NCBI RefSeq assembly: GCF_016545825.1
Contig: NC_052616.1
Span: 53,887,716-53,951,715, forward strand
From: Eucalyptus grandis
Taxonomy: Eukaryota; Streptophyta; Magnoliopsida; Myrtales; Myrtaceae
Reading direction: 5' to 3'
DNA: 64,000 nt
The translations under genes and the position numbers were made by a program. This document shows positions 23,698 through 36,775 of this stretch, one piece after another. The notes under the pieces are model-generated. The model saw only the letters and a program-made list of their open reading frames with translations. It did no database searches and was not told where the DNA came from. Position 1 is the stretch's first letter. Each line of letters opens with the position of its first letter.

Positions 23698-24265
23698 ATG
23701 GAAATCCAGAGAACTTCTGAGAATTTCGTTGTCGACAAGGAAAGCTTGTTGAACATCGCCATGAAAGAGAGTGCCAAGAGTTCCTGGATCACGGTGAGCT
23801 TTTTCTTTGCCTTTTCGGGCTTTTCAAATACCCTGAAACGTTGTTGTTTCTTATCTTGTTCTTTTTCCAGATTTTCTTCTCGGAAAGAGTAATGTTTTTG
23901 GCCGTTCCCACATATTCTTCTATCCAATTCTTGATCAATGTATGAATGACGATGAGCTCCCAGAGAACAGCAAATCGAAATGCCATTTCCAATTTGCCAA
24001 CAGCATAAAAATTTCGCCAGACCCCCGAACGTTTCTATGGGCATGAAATTTTCTTGAAAAATAACTCATTGTGTTCTAGCCTTCGTTTTCATATACGATA
24101 TTGGTTACATGGTCAAATGTTCCTGCTCTCTTCATGGCAAGATAACACTTGAAAACTTGCGGACAGGGGTCATGAGGAAGAGCTTCAAGTGTGGAGCTGA
24201 GAAGAAGATTAAAGCTACTGCTAATGCCAATGCTCCAGATCATAAGACCAATGCAGAAAAAGCAG
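23698..24265 (+). pseudogene. First two exons of the ubiquitin-like gene family, interrupted copy 1
   Basis: Exon 1 (23698-23793) encodes MEIQRTSENFVVDKESLLNI and AMKESAKSSWIT and ends at GTGAGC. Exon 2 (24142-24265, 124 nt) encodes ITLENLRTGVMRKSFKCGAE and ends at GTACAA. Lengths and phases equal those of the intact copy at 52746. Twelve bases further on, the poly-T of a LINE begins. Homologous intron resumes at about 31835. The exon 3 remnant (31955-31974) reads EVMAFFN and then shifts, and no exon 4 was found, so this copy cannot make the full protein. Confidence 0.75.
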
Positions 24266-24798
24266 GTACAACGTAGTTTTTTTTTTTTTTTTTTTTTTGT
24301 GGTCAGAAACATCACATATATTAAGATCTTAGCATAGAAGTTACATTAAGTTCATAATACACAATATCATGCAAAAAAAGGAGGAGGCTGAAGAACCCAA
24401 TTCGGAGGGAGTAAGGAGGCCCGATGGGCCTTCGCAACTTGGTCCGCAATAGCATTAGCTTCTCTATGGCAGTGTACTAGTTGGAGATTAGGGCACTGAA
24501 TCAGCAATGCCAGAGTTTCTTCAAAATTCGATCTGAGTTCCCATGGTCGTCGGGTAGGATCACGAACGGCTTCCACAATGGTCAAGCAGTCAGATTCCAC
24601 AACAATCTTATCCATCTCTCATCCTCTCTAAAACAGAAAATGCAGGGTGTCTCTGAAGCAGAAAATGCAGGGTGAGATTTAGGATGATCGCCTCAGCTTG
24701 CAGGGCCGAGGAGGCGCAAATAGAATGCATGAAGCCATTGATCAAGCGGCTGGATGAGTCTCTGCACACACAAGCCGCCGAGGTGTCAATGTAGGATG

Positions 24799-27700
24799 TG
24801 TCACGCCCCGAACCCCGAGCGCGCGCACATCCCACTGCGGTCGATCAAATATGCGACATCCCAGGATACGTCGCCGACTCATTCATTTTATTACGCATGC
24901 GGAAGTGAAACAAATCCCCTGACAATATTTAACTTGGGATAGAAAAGCAGGCAATCAATCACAATACCAAACACTCATTTACAAACACATATGTTTAAAT
25001 ACAACTCTTGATTGTCTACAAAATAGACCGGCTCGACAAAAGGGAACTATCCTAAAACCAACTAGCGAGGACACATTCACCGATACTTCGCTCCACCTTT
25101 CCGGACTTAGGGCTTCGGGTCCTCCACGACCGCCATCTAGGGACTTGAAATTTTAATCCCACAACCGAGATGAGACGATGTTTCAGCAAGTTCAACCCCC
25201 TAAACCCCTATTAGAAAGAAAATACACCCCGGGTGGCCTAGCCACATCACACAGAATACTTACTTCGCCTCAATTCCTTCCTGCAGGTTAGCGCAATTCA
25301 AATCACTCAATCACAGATAGTAAGATGAACTTAAACAACCGAAACGCATTCTCTTTCATATAACCAACAACTGCGGGGGTCCTGATTATAAGACTAAATC
25401 GTTATGACACATCCCATTTCATGCCACACAATTCCGTCCCATAATCCGACACATCAATAACACTCAACATGCATTCCAATTGTTATTCATTGCCACACAA
25501 GGGCATAGCCTACTCGTTGTTTGGCTATCTACTGGCATATAGCCAGGCATCGTCTCCCTACCTTGGAGCGCGGCTTTGTTAGTACATCGATGGCGTTCCC
25601 GAAAGAGCATGGGCCTAGAATCAACTGTGACCCGCAACCACTGCGTGGGCATCCCATATAGGGGCAAGTCTGGCTCAATAGCCCATGACGATTCCTCTTA
25701 GTTATCACACAACCAAAGCATACTCGGCCCCAGGACACTTTATATTTCACTCAAAGCTTCCACTTAAAATAGTGATCCCGGCCATTTTTCTTCATATTAA
25801 AAATATTCCAAAAATTACTCACGTGTGTGGGGACATGCTAATTTCGAATCAAAAAGCCAATATCTCACTTTTTCAAACCCCACTATTTAATATAATCATT
25901 AATCCAGTTTTTGCATCAAAACCCGACACTTGGGTTTTTATGAATAAAATCCTTATTTACCACAATCAAACTCAATTTGCCACATCCATTCATTAAATTC
26001 AAATTATAAATGCACAGTAGCGATCAGCATGAAATTCTAAGAAAACGAGGTTCCGAAATAATTTTCAGAATTTATTAAATAATTAAATTTATTCCGAAAA
26101 TTAATTAAATAATAATATCCATATATTTCACGATCCACACTCAATTTATAATATCTAATCATCAATTTCAAAAACTGATTACACAGCAGCGACCGGCACG
26201 AAATTATGAGAATTTAGGGTCCCGACAAAATTTTCGAATTTAATAAATAATTAAATTTATTCCGAAAATAATAAAATAATAATATTTTAATAATTTCGAA
26301 TAATAATATATTATTAAATTATTTAATAATTTCAGGACATTTAAATAAATCAAAAGTAAATTCATTTTGGTCAAATCAAGGCTTATTTTAAATAAACTTA
26401 CTTACCCTTAATTAAGCACACTTTAAATTAAAACACCACCTTAATCTAATCTACTCTTAAATAACCTAAACTAACAACCTAATAATACTTAGGGGTGTGC
26501 ATTGGACCCGGGAACCGCCCGGACCGCCCGGAACCGGACCGGAACCGCCCGGAACCGACGGTTCTTGAGGGAACCGGTCCGGTTCCCGGTCCAATTGTTG
26601 AGTACCGGTGGGAACCGGTCCGGTTCCCGGTTCCGTGGGCGGATCCGCCCGCCCGCCCACCCGGACCGGACCGGTACTATTTATAATTAAAAACAAAAAC
26701 AAAAAACAAAATTCGCGAAGCCCCTACCCCTACCCCTAATTCGCGAAGCCCTAATCGCGTTTCTTCTTCTTGACCTTCAATTCTCTCTGTTCCTTTCCTT
26801 CTCTTCGTCTTCGATTCCACGGTTCCACCCCGAGTATCCACGCCGCCGCCACTGCTCCTCCTCCGCCACTTGTCCGCCCCCGCGCCGGTCACCACTCGCC
26901 AACCGCTGCTCCTCCGCCTCTCGCAAGAACTCTCGACCGAGCCGGTGAGCCCCTTTTCCGTCACTCAACAAGGTATGAAGCCCTAATTTGCGTCTCATCT
27001 CTTGATTCTCTTCCAATTTCTTCCTCGCCTTTGATTATCTCTCTGTTTCTTCCTCAATCTCTTCTCCTCGTCTTCGGTTCCTCACCAAGCATCCACGCCG
27101 CCGCCGCTCCTCCTCCGCCATTGTCCGCCCCCTCGCGCCGGTCGCCACTCGCCACAACCGCTGCTCCTCCGCCTCTGCTGTCCGCCCCCCTCGCCGACGC
27201 TCAGTCCCGACTCCCTTCATCTTTGATTCCTCACTGAGCCTCGACGCCGACGCCACCGCTGTTGCTCCTCTGCCACTGTTGGCGTCAAAATCGGTCCGGT
27301 CCGGTTCCCGGGTGGATCCACGCAACAAACGGGTGGATCCCGGTTCCGATTTTTCGAAACCGGTCCTTGGCGGGCGGTTCCCGGTTCTAGGTCGGGAACT
27401 GCCCGCCCGGACCATGCACACCCCTAATAATACTTAACATAAATTAAACCTCCCTAAGCATAATTAACCCTCTAAGCGAGGTTTAGTGAGCTAAACTCAC
27501 TGGATTAGCGAGCTGAGTGGACCAAAACGACGGGGACGACGCGAGGATCGACTTTCCTCAAGGTGGGCTGAGCATCCGGGCTCGGGAAGGCAGCCAAAAC
27601 GGGCCAAACATGAGCTGCCATACCCATTTTCTTGGCTGCTGCTTGGGGCCGAAGGAGGGCAGATCCGAGCTTAATCGGGTGGAGGAACAGCGGAGGAAGG

Positions 27701-29168
27701 AGGTGGTAGCTCGGGTAGTGGCTCACGACGGCTAGGAGGGGCCTCCGGCGGCCTTGGCGACGACGAACGAGCGGCGGGACGGTCGGACGACAACGCTGGA
27801 GGGTCCTTGTCACGCGAGCAATAGCTGAGCAGAGGCGGAATCGGCAAGCTGGGCGGTCGTGCGGGCGAGCGGGCGCAGACAGGCGACAACTCCGGCGACG
27901 GCAATGAGCGGCGGTGTCTTGGTGACTTAGCTTATCTGGTTTCGCTGGTTTGGGCTTTTTCGAAGAAGAAGAAGATGAAGATGGAGATGCGAGTGGGTAG
28001 GGGCGAGCGGCGAGGCACACGGGCGGCGCGGGGGCGACGCGCGGCGGCCGCGGTGACGATGGCAAGCTCCGGCAACGGGCGTGCGGGCGCGAGCTCGCTG
28101 GCTTCCGTCGGGCTCTTGCACGCACGAGCTGCTCCCTTCCTCCCCCTCTCTCTTTTCTCTCTCTTTTTCTCAAGGTTGAAGATGATGTGAAAGCCCACCT
28201 TTTCAAGAGCCAATCTCCACCTTCCATTTGTCAAGATCTCAACCCTTGGCCTCAACCACCATGACATCATCCTATGTCATCTTCCACTCACTCAAACCCC
28301 TCCCATAACTTCTCCAATGGTTGCACTTTCATTTTTCGCGGGGTCCAATTCTTGTACATCCAATTTCTTCAATTCCTATCAATTCTCTTCCAATTGAGTT
28401 CAAATTGAAGTCCATAAAATTAATCTAATGTCACCACACTTCAATTCACATCTTCACTTGTCCGTAGAACCAACTTAAGTCCCAAAAACGCGACCAAAGA
28501 CAAGCCTACTAATTTCTCGAGCCAAATTAGCCATTTTCTGATTTAATTGCTGAAAAACTCTAATTTCATGAAAAATCTTCCAACGATAAGTCAATGATCC
28601 TAAAATGATTTGTGACGCACCCGAGACTTCCAATTTCTGAATTCGATCTCAATTCCACGGTTAATTTCACTTTGACACGATACTAGCGCGGCCCAACCTA
28701 CCGGGTAGCCTTTAGAAATTTTCATGCATTTGACCTATGGTTGATCATCTCAAGCCACAATGTACATCTTTGAAACATTGGCGACTTTCGGTTGTCGGGT
28801 TAATCTCAAGGTTTCAAATACGAACACAGGGTATCCAATCGATAGAAAAGTCGGTCCAGTGTCGATCGACAAGGATTATGCGATCCGATGGAATCACCCA
28901 CACTCGATCACATGCCTCTGTCGAGTCGACCTATCTCCGGTCTCTAATCGATTTTTATTTGTGCCGTAATGACCCTTGCAGATTAGCTCGGTCGAAAGGT
29001 CGCTCCCTGGCCAAATTCTCGAGTCTGTGCATTAGAATTTCTTAACGACTTCACCCGATAGACTAGTTTTCACATGAGTGGCCGACTCAAGGAAAAGAAC
29101 TATATGCGTGCCAACGAAATGCCCGTCTCAAATTGTTGAAAATAGAATTGGAAAATCGGGATGTCACA
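24799..29168 (-). mobile_element. LTR-type insertion (solo LTR or LARD-like) nested in the LINE
   Basis: Minus-strand termini are TGTGACATCCCGATTTTCC and GGGGCGTGACA, a TG..CA pair. It splits the LINE RNase H codons for AAYHPS and SYIDTS, and is flanked by ggatg (24794-24798) and tgatg (29169-29173), a 5-bp duplication with one mismatch. Without the nested hAT element it is about 3.4 kb. No gag, pol or internal primer-binding site was found, so a long solo LTR or a non-coding LARD piece is likelier than a full element. The GC-rich open frame at 27505-28227 is not supported as a gene. Confidence 0.7.
26490..27426. mobile_element. 937-bp non-autonomous hAT element
   Basis: Ends TAGGGGTGTGCAT / ATGCACACCCCTA, with perfect 8-bp duplications ataatact (26482-26489, 27427-27434), as is typical of hAT. 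Next to both ends are arrays of ccggaaccgg-type palindromic motifs. The middle is GC-rich with two diverged direct repeats (about 26800-26990 and 27060-27240). No transposase. Confidence 0.9.
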
Positions 29169-31974
29169 TGATGGGTGGTAAGCTGCATCAATGTTAAATT
29201 TTAAGACTCCTTGGTCCGGTGGATGCCATATGTGATTCGAAATACTGTTTTTTTGAAGTAGGCCATGCAGCACTAGGGTATCGAAAATACGCCTGGATTG
29301 GGCATTTGCAATCACCAACTACACAACTCGCTCGGCATTCGGCTATTGTTGACGGAAAAGGAAATCGTTCCGGGCTTTCCAAATGCGCCATAGGACAAAC
29401 GTAATCGTTTCAAGATCCGATAAGCCACCATTGCTGTCAATAAATTGAAGTAACCAACTTTCTATTCGATGCACAGATACTATAGGACTCTTTATAGCTA
29501 ATTATGGATGCATCCAAACAACATGTGTCCATGGACATAACAAAAATAGATGTTCTGGGGTCTCGGGTACTGATTAGCACACATACAGCAAGTCGGGGCT
29601 GTCAAGATGTGTCGCTTATATAGATTTTCTCTAGTCGCTAGTGTGTTATTGCGAGAGACCAGAGAAATGATCTTAGTTTAGGCATAGTGTGTAGTTTCCA
29701 GATTGCATTCCATAATCTGCGAGGCGGCTGAAAAGATGAAGAGGCCTAATTGGTGATATTGCTTTTTTGCTGAGCTCTGAGCTGATTGTAGCAGTTCTTC
29801 ACTGTAAAAATTCCATTTTGCGTTCCCCTCCATATTAGTTTATCTTGAGTACAATGAGGTCAAATAGGGATAGATAGGATCTCGTCAACTATTTGGCTAT
29901 CAAAATGCTGATTCAAAAGTGAAGTATCCCATGAGTAAGAATTAGTTGATATAAAACCTGCAGCCATTTCTGGTTCATCCCTAGGAGCAAGACCTCCAAT
30001 AACACCGCTAGGTAACCAGTTATCCTCACACATTTTTATTTGTGTGCCATTTCCAACAAACCATAGAACCTTATCTGTGATAGATTCCCGGCCTAGTAAT
30101 ATGCTCTGCCAACCCCAAGGGGATCTAGCACCTTTAGTGGCATGCCAAAAATCCTGAGATTGAAAATATAAACCTTTTAGTAGCCTACTGTACAATGACG
30201 TAGGTTCTTAGGCTAGGCGCCAAGCTTGTTTACCCAATAGAGCTCTGTTAAAAACCATAAGATCGCAAAATCCTAAACCCCCTTCATATTTCCTACTCTT
30301 AATGCAATCCCAATTTTTCCAATGTATGCATTTCTTGCTGTAATCAGACTGCCACCAGAATTTAGCTATTTTTAGTTTTATGGCTTTACAAATAGCAGCA
30401 GGGATTTTGAAAATTGACATTGCATATTGGGGTATTGCTTGCACAACAGTTTTAAGAAGGACCTCCTTGCCTCCTTTTGAAATAAGTTTTTCTTTCCAAC
30501 CTTCGAGTTTTGAATGCACTCGACCCATAAGCCAAGAAAACATTTCCCGTTTAGATTTGCCCCAATCTGAAGGTATACCAAGATATCTGCCAGTTTTATG
30601 TAGTATAGGAACTCTAAGTGCTCCGGCAAGATTTTCTTTCAAGCTAATAGGATAGTATGTGCTACAAAATAAACCTGATTTGTTTCGATTAATAGCCTGT
30701 CCTGTAGCTAGGCAATATTCATTAAGGACAGTAGTTAAGTCCTGACATTCAATAAGCTTCCCATCAAGGAAAAAAATGGCATCATCTGCGAAAAATAAGT
30801 GGGAGAGAGTGGGACACCATCGATTAAGTTTAATACCTTTAAGATTGCCAATGTCCACTGCATTGTTGATAAGAGTAGTTAAGGCATTAGCCATCAGGAT
30901 GAACATGTACGGTGATAAAGGGTCACCTTGTCTGAGACCTCTAGTAGGATGGAAGAAAGGTAGAAATTCGCCATTGAATTTGACACTGTAAGAAACCATA
31001 GAAATGCATTGGAATATCTAGTGAACTCATTTGGTATGAAATCCAAGCTTTAGGAGATAATCTTTGAGAAAATTCCATTCGACCCAATCATAAGCCTTCT
31101 GCATGTCTAGTTTAAGCATGGCGTGAAAGTTCTTTTTCCGTTTTCTTATTCTGATTTGATGTAATACTTCCTGAACCACAATTATATTATCTTGGATTTG
31201 CCGACCTCCAACGAAAGCAGTTTGTTCTGGTGCTATCAACTGTGGTAGCCAGGGTTTAAGATGGTTAGCAAGAATCTTGGAAATCACCTTATAAATAAAA
31301 TTGTAGAGGCTAATAGGAAGGAATTGGTCCAATCTTTTTGGATGAGGAATCTTAGGAATTAGGGAAATAGAGGTGCGATTATACTCAGGTAATAAGATCC
31401 CTGTATGAAAGAATTGTTGCACAGCTAATATTATGTCATCTTGCAGAATATCCCAATGGGCGCGATAAAACTGACCATTCAAGCCGTCTGGACCGGGTGT
31501 TTTTGTTTCTCCTAATTGGAATACCGTAGTCTAGACCTCCTCACAAGTAATTGCAGCTGTTAGACTATCATTTATCTCCACCGTCACGAGTTGCTTGCAA
31601 AGATTTAGTGTTGGGCCAGTCTCTATACCCTGTAGAAGAATATAGCTGCTGAAAATAATTAAAGGTCATCTCTTTAAGAACAGTAGGGTCACGTATCTAG
31701 TTTTGTTGATCATCCTGTAGCATTCTTATCTTGTTTTGTTGTCGTCTTTGAACCGTAGTGGCATGAAAGAATTTGGTGTTCCTGTCCCTCCATTTAAGCC
31801 AATTAACCCGGGATCGCATTGCCCAAAAGGAATTTGTTCTAATTCTCATGATGTGCTTTTTCTAATATTGTTTGTGCTCATTCCAAAAGGAAATTATTAG
31901 GATTGATACACAATTTATCCAATTTTCTTATTAGATTTATTGTTTTCATACCAGAGGTAATGGCCTTCTTTAAT

Positions 31975-33960
31975 GGTAGGTTAAAAAAAGTAATATAGGT
32001 AGTGGGTAAAGGGTTAGGTCACAGAGTTAATATATTTGGCACCCTCTATTTTACGGGAGGGAAGAATCTGTCTTTTGGCTTTCCGTCTTCTAAATTCTCA
32101 AGGAATTGAGAGTTCAATGAAATTTAAGGAACTCTCTAACGAGTGCTATCCCACATGGAGGTCTCTCGGCTGGGTTTCCTATATTATAGAATTTTCAAAT
32201 TAAGTGGGGCTACCTAATTAAGATTTAGGGGTTTGATATAAGGATTTTTGTTTGGTATAGTGGACCAAGAAAGTTACACATTTACTATTAGATGAGTAGC
32301 GTGTGTTTGGAGTTTAGTTCTCTAACGGAATTTCTCTACACATCAATAATCGACTGGTTAGGATGTAAGTAATTTTTTTTCTACCGGCAATGGATCTAAT
32401 AAAAATTTGGTTCCAACAGTAGTTGTCTTTGATTGATACATCAATAGATCTTGCCGTTCCTTTCTCTCTCTTTTTTTCAGATTATTTTAATTAATTATTT
32501 GGCAAAAGAACATCTTAGTTTATTAATCGACATTTTCAACAGAAGAGGCTATCATCAACACACTGAAAAATGCTAAAAATGGAGGCCGGAGGAATGACGG
32601 CTGAGCATCATAACGATTCACGAGCAGATCATCAGATTACTATCGCCGCCACCATCTCCGGCATCATCGGTGACGGCAAATGCACCGTAGCCAATGGCAA
32701 ATGCATCATCTAGAGGAGTAGCTCGAGACGTACCTCTCTTTCATGGATTCTTGATCCCAAGAAGATTTTCGTCTTCTTTGCTACCTTGTAAGCGATCGAG
32801 TATCCTGACCTAACCAATTTTCTACATTACTTTTCATGTCCATTGCCGATCTCAAAAGGCACTTACGCAACAATCGTATAATTGTTTCGCTGTATTAAAC
32901 CAAAATTACGATTTGTCTAGCTATACATTAAAGTTATCAATTGATGATTATTCTCTTTCACTGAAACATTTCCCTCTCTGTGGTAGATCAAGAATGGGAA
33001 CAATCCTACTCATATATTCCACTCTTTCCATCCCCAAACCACAACCGGATGGCAATTCCCCTTAATCTTGAACCATCAAGTTGCAATCATGTTCGGACAT
33101 TGAAACCCACCCGATTAATCCTCCATAATACTAAAGAAAATCATTTCTTTAGGATCTAGAAACAGCTTTGTTGCATCACCGTGTGTTCATATGATTCAGT
33201 GGGTACTATCTCCGAGTAATCTTCTCTGAGCATGGAATTTGCAAGGCGTGGTGATTAAAGGTGAAGTCAATTGAAGAAAAGGAAGATAGTGGAAGGAGAC
33301 GTGGTCACTTAAGGGACAGCTAAAAGGTCACATGCTTTTTGCTATTTAACAATCTATCTCAGCCTCACTTCTCTTTTTCTATACTGTTTTTAATCCTTCT
33401 TTCCCCGTTCGGAGGAATTTTTCAAATGAGAACAAGGCCATGTGCCAGTGAGACAAATAGTGGGAATCTTGTATTTTTGATGGCATTGTAATATTATATC
33501 TCATAAACGGAGAGGTTGAGATAAGGTCTCTTTTTTGCCTTTTTTGGCCCCATACCTCGAGCTTCTATTGCACTTTTGGCTGTGAGGCTTCTTCAGTCAA
33601 AACCTTTTTATTTCTTTATTCATTTATTTATTTTAATTTTGGTTTCTATTTGCCTTTCATTGAGTGTTTGTAGGGGAAATTTTTTTTGAAGCCAATCAAG
33701 TATTTCAAATTTGAGCTTGCACGCACAAGCTTGCGCAAATTTATTTGCCTCTTTTTACATTTCTTCCTAAAGAAACCCTTATTCCTCTATATAAAATGAC
33801 GCAAGAATGAACTGTCAAAATTGTAACCATGAATTGAGAACTACTGTTAGTGCTCTCCCCATAGATATGTCCTTGAGCAAGTAAATCAAATTAAAGCAAG
33901 ACCTAAATCAAGGGATCCATTTCAAGGTGGGCTGATTTACCTAGAACCCATACAATAAGG
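31975..33960 (+). repeat. Intron-3 unit of the ubiquitin-like gene, copy 1
   Basis: About 2 kb closely matching 38510-40555 and 53575-55608, starting near 'gggtaaagggttaggtc' and running to 'ctgatttacctagaaccc'. It contains the MEAGG open frame from ATG 32579, stopped by TAG at the codon that is TGG in copy 2. The splice donor after the codons for FFATL and the downstream block (about 32985) are kept. This copy's small membrane-protein frame is therefore broken. Confidence 0.85.
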
Positions 33961-34047
33961 GTCGGTTCCAATTTTGGTTGACCCCTGAGCCTCTGTCAAT
34001 CGAAATTTTGGTTGCCCAGGCCCAAGTGAGGAAACCATGATGTCTGT

Positions 34048-35039
34048 TAGGGGTGATCGGGTCCGGGGTGGGTAGATTCCAGACCTGGACCCTGTACCCG
34101 ACCCTGTTTGCATTAGACCATGTACCCAACCCACCTTATTTTTCCGGTCCGGTTTCAGGGTTAACTCTATTTATATTGGAACTTGTTTTGCAACCGCCAA
34201 TCTGTATGACTTTGAATTTTATTTTAATACGTGAGAAAACAACATAATTTTTCTAATTTATATTGAAATATTAAGCGTAATTAATAAGTAAATTTCTACC
34301 TCATTTCGTATGTATTAACCAAACCGATTTACCTGAGATTAGGTCACGATAGTTTGTCTACTCCACTAGGTTTTTTTTGGGATCACTTGGCAGGGGGCCT
34401 TCTTCGTTCCTTGGAAAAAAAGAAACACAAAAAAAGGAGGAAAAGCTTGAGAGTCAAGGTCAATGTCAGGAGGCGAAGAGGAGACGTGGGCAGCGTAGAG
34501 AGGGAAGTGACAAGCCAAGGAGAAAAGAAAAAAGGAGAAATAGAACAGTGCACTGTTCATCTTCTTCACAGGCTCCCTCCGCACGCCATAGCTGCCGACC
34601 GCTACGCTGCGTCGTCGCGGGCGCACCGCCAGAGCCCCCTCACACTCGATCTCACACTGCCACTCGTCGCCCCTACTGTGGCTGCGACGACCCAACACCT
34701 CTGACCGCCCAAAGCTCCGTCGCCATCACCCTTGTTACTATGAAGCCGCCACTGCACCAGCACCGCCGCTTGGCTCCTCACGACACTAGCAACCAGTGAA
34801 GCCGCAAGGTCGACAAGAAGGCGTACAATCCGGTTCTCAAACCGGTTCTTGAACCGGTCCGGTCAATCCAGTTCCCAGGTGGGTAATCCCTCGGAACCGG
34901 TTCTCGGACCAATTCAAACCGGTTCTGACTTTTAGGAACTGGTTCCTGGATCGATTTCAACGGGAATTGTTTCCCGACCCTGTTTTCTGGGTGGGCCGGT
35001 TCGAGAACCGGGTTTACCCAGTTCGGTTGTACACCCCTA
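34048..35039. mobile_element. 992-bp non-autonomous hAT element
   Basis: Ends taggggtgatcgggtcc and ...gttgtacacccctA, with perfect 8-bp duplications atgtctgt (34040-34047, 35040-35047). Same family as 26490-27426 (TAGGGGTG end, ccggttc-rich subterminal repeats). The GC-rich core (34400-34800) has open frames on both strands but no transposase motif. Confidence 0.85.
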
Positions 35040-35085
35040 ATGTCTGTAGTTTAAAAGTGCAGAATAAGTTTGGCAGGAAAAATAA

Positions 35086-35262
35086 ATGCTAGATGATGAA
35101 ACGACGACATTTTCAATTAAAGATGGAATTGCACTATCATTGGCGTGTTGGATCCTGGCATTTTCTTTTCTAGAAACACATGATGAGTTTGCTAGTAAAA
35201 TTTGGGTGTCAACAAATGCAATACTATCTCTCTCATCTATATTATTTGTCATGCAACCTTAG
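35086..35262 (+). CDS. Small hydrophobic open frame, unknown
   Basis: A 58-codon ATG-to-TAG frame starting MLDDETTTFSIKDGIALSLA, with two hydrophobic stretches (about residues 14-30 and 43-55). It lies just after the hAT target duplication. No family is recognised, and no promoter or splice partner is visible. It could be an exon left from a displaced gene or chance. The tgggtgtcaaca near 35204 resembles an LTR edge. Confidence 0.2.
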   Translation: MLDDETTTFSIKDGIALSLACWILAFSFLETHDEFASKIWVSTNAILSLSSILFVMQP

Positions 35263-35269
35263 TTATAAT

Positions 35270-36770
35270 AGAAGCAACTCTCTTCAATAGAAATATATTG
35301 AAGAGTGACGTAAGTACCTCTCCAACATGACATGTGTTACATTTTTTGACTAATTGTCATCTAAGTAGTACCATTACCAAGACGTGACACGCAACATGAC
35401 ATGGCATGATACGCCAATACGTCGTTTCTTAAAAAATAGAGGATTTCAACACATTAGGACATGTATATATGCATGACAAATTATCATTTTTACGATCATT
35501 TTAATCAAATTAATTTGATTCAAATTCACAAATGAATAAATAAAAAAGAGTTTAGAATGAATTTACACTAAAAAATTAATCCACCATTTGTTTATATCAT
35601 TCATTGTTTCAATTTGATAAATTAAATTACAATTCAATAATCCATAAAATTTGGAGGACCAAAAAGCAAGCAATCCATATTTTGAACTCTAGTGTCAGAG
35701 TATATTGGAAGAGAAGAGGAAAAAAAAAACTCGGGGGATGAATTGTGTATCATAGGAAGTGAGAATCAGAATAGAAGGGAAGACTATATGTTTCTTCTTT
35801 CACAATTTATTATTCTTATTTTTTATTTCTGTACATATTTACATTTTGACTCCTTATTTATTCAAAAAAATTAAAATTGACCCCTGCATTCAGAATTACG
35901 TGTCGGAATTTCGAAATCACATATTAAATTCCGAACACGAGTATCGAAAAGTGTCGAGAAAGTTGATCGGGTATCAGATTTTTCGACATATATTAACCAA
36001 GTATCGGAGAATATCGGACATTTCAACATGACAAGAAAGCTCCCAAAAAGTGTCGGTGCTTTATAGATTATTACTTTTGTACATATATTAGTGTCATTCT
36101 CGTGGAAAATCAAGAATTCCCTTCATTTTAATAAGTTCACTAGTGTTATTATTTGTTATGATATTTTTATTATCCTGTAAAAGGAGATCGATCAATTGAG
36201 TATAGGTTAGTTTATCACGTGATATGATAATCACTCTAAAGTACTTTAAATCTTTTTCTCGTAGCAAAATTGCTAGTAGTTAATTAGATTCTCGAAATAC
36301 GAGCATCAAATGACTCCAACATTGTATTTCCCTTGGTAATTCAAGCTCTGTGGAGCTATAACAAATCAAACATGCATGCAAGTGGCAGCAGTAGAGAACA
36401 CGTTCATATTCTTGAAGGTACACAAGCTTGTGAATAGGTTATTGTTAGAAAATCCAACTAAAAAGCTTAAGATAATAGGTGTAGGGAGATTACAAGCATA
36501 TAAAAGTATATACACCATATAGTCAGACGTGTGAAATATTTCAACATATATCCTCTTTTATTGTTCAAAATCAAGAATCTGCCTACCCGAAAATTTAACA
36601 AAACCAAATGAAATAAATAGTTGCCGCGGGAAAACAATGAGAGGAACCTCACATAGAACGTGCAACAAACAGATAATACAAAAAAACAAATGATAGACCA
36701 ACAAACAAAGTAAACACCAATAATCGACTATTTCCAATTATTCCATGCTTCATCATGCATCCTCCTCGTA
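35270..36770. other. AT-rich intergenic DNA, no supported gene
   Basis: Short overlapping frames at 35692-36113 and 36467-36652 carry no recognisable motif. The 3' part is the downstream region of the peroxidase gene, and no clear AATAAA close to its stop was identified. Confidence 0.4.
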
Positions 36771-36775
36771 GAGTT

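Larger units (their letters stand above)
24277..31840 (-). mobile_element. 5'-truncated L1-type LINE, split by an LTR element
   Basis: In minus-strand order: pre-RT region WLKWRDRNTKFFHATTVQRR near 31740-31800; reverse transcriptase fingers and palm with NFIYKVISKILANHLKP and LKLDMQKAYDWVEWNFL (31027-31482); RGLRQGDPLSPYMFIL and the catalytic box LFFADDAIFF (30208-30999); a thumb and zinc-binding region with WHATKGARSPWGWQSILLGR (29860-30195); the RNase H start HPPDQGVLKFNIDAAYHP (about 29170-29225). It resumes after the LTR insertion as SYIDTSAACVCRDSSSRL, ending HCHREANAIADQVAKAH and PPNWVLQPP (24367-24798). Poly-T on plus at 24277-24298 is the poly-A tail. Frameshifts and stops (e.g. between 30999 and 31027) make it inactive. 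The endonuclease and ORF1 are missing. Confidence 0.9.

Noticed and set aside
26495..26690. Pro/Arg/Gly-rich frames
   Set aside because: Translations of ccggaaccgg palindrome repeats at the hAT end.
27505..28227. 240-codon minus-strand frame
   Set aside because: GC-rich part of the LTR-type insertion; low-complexity Arg/Pro/Ser composition and no domain.
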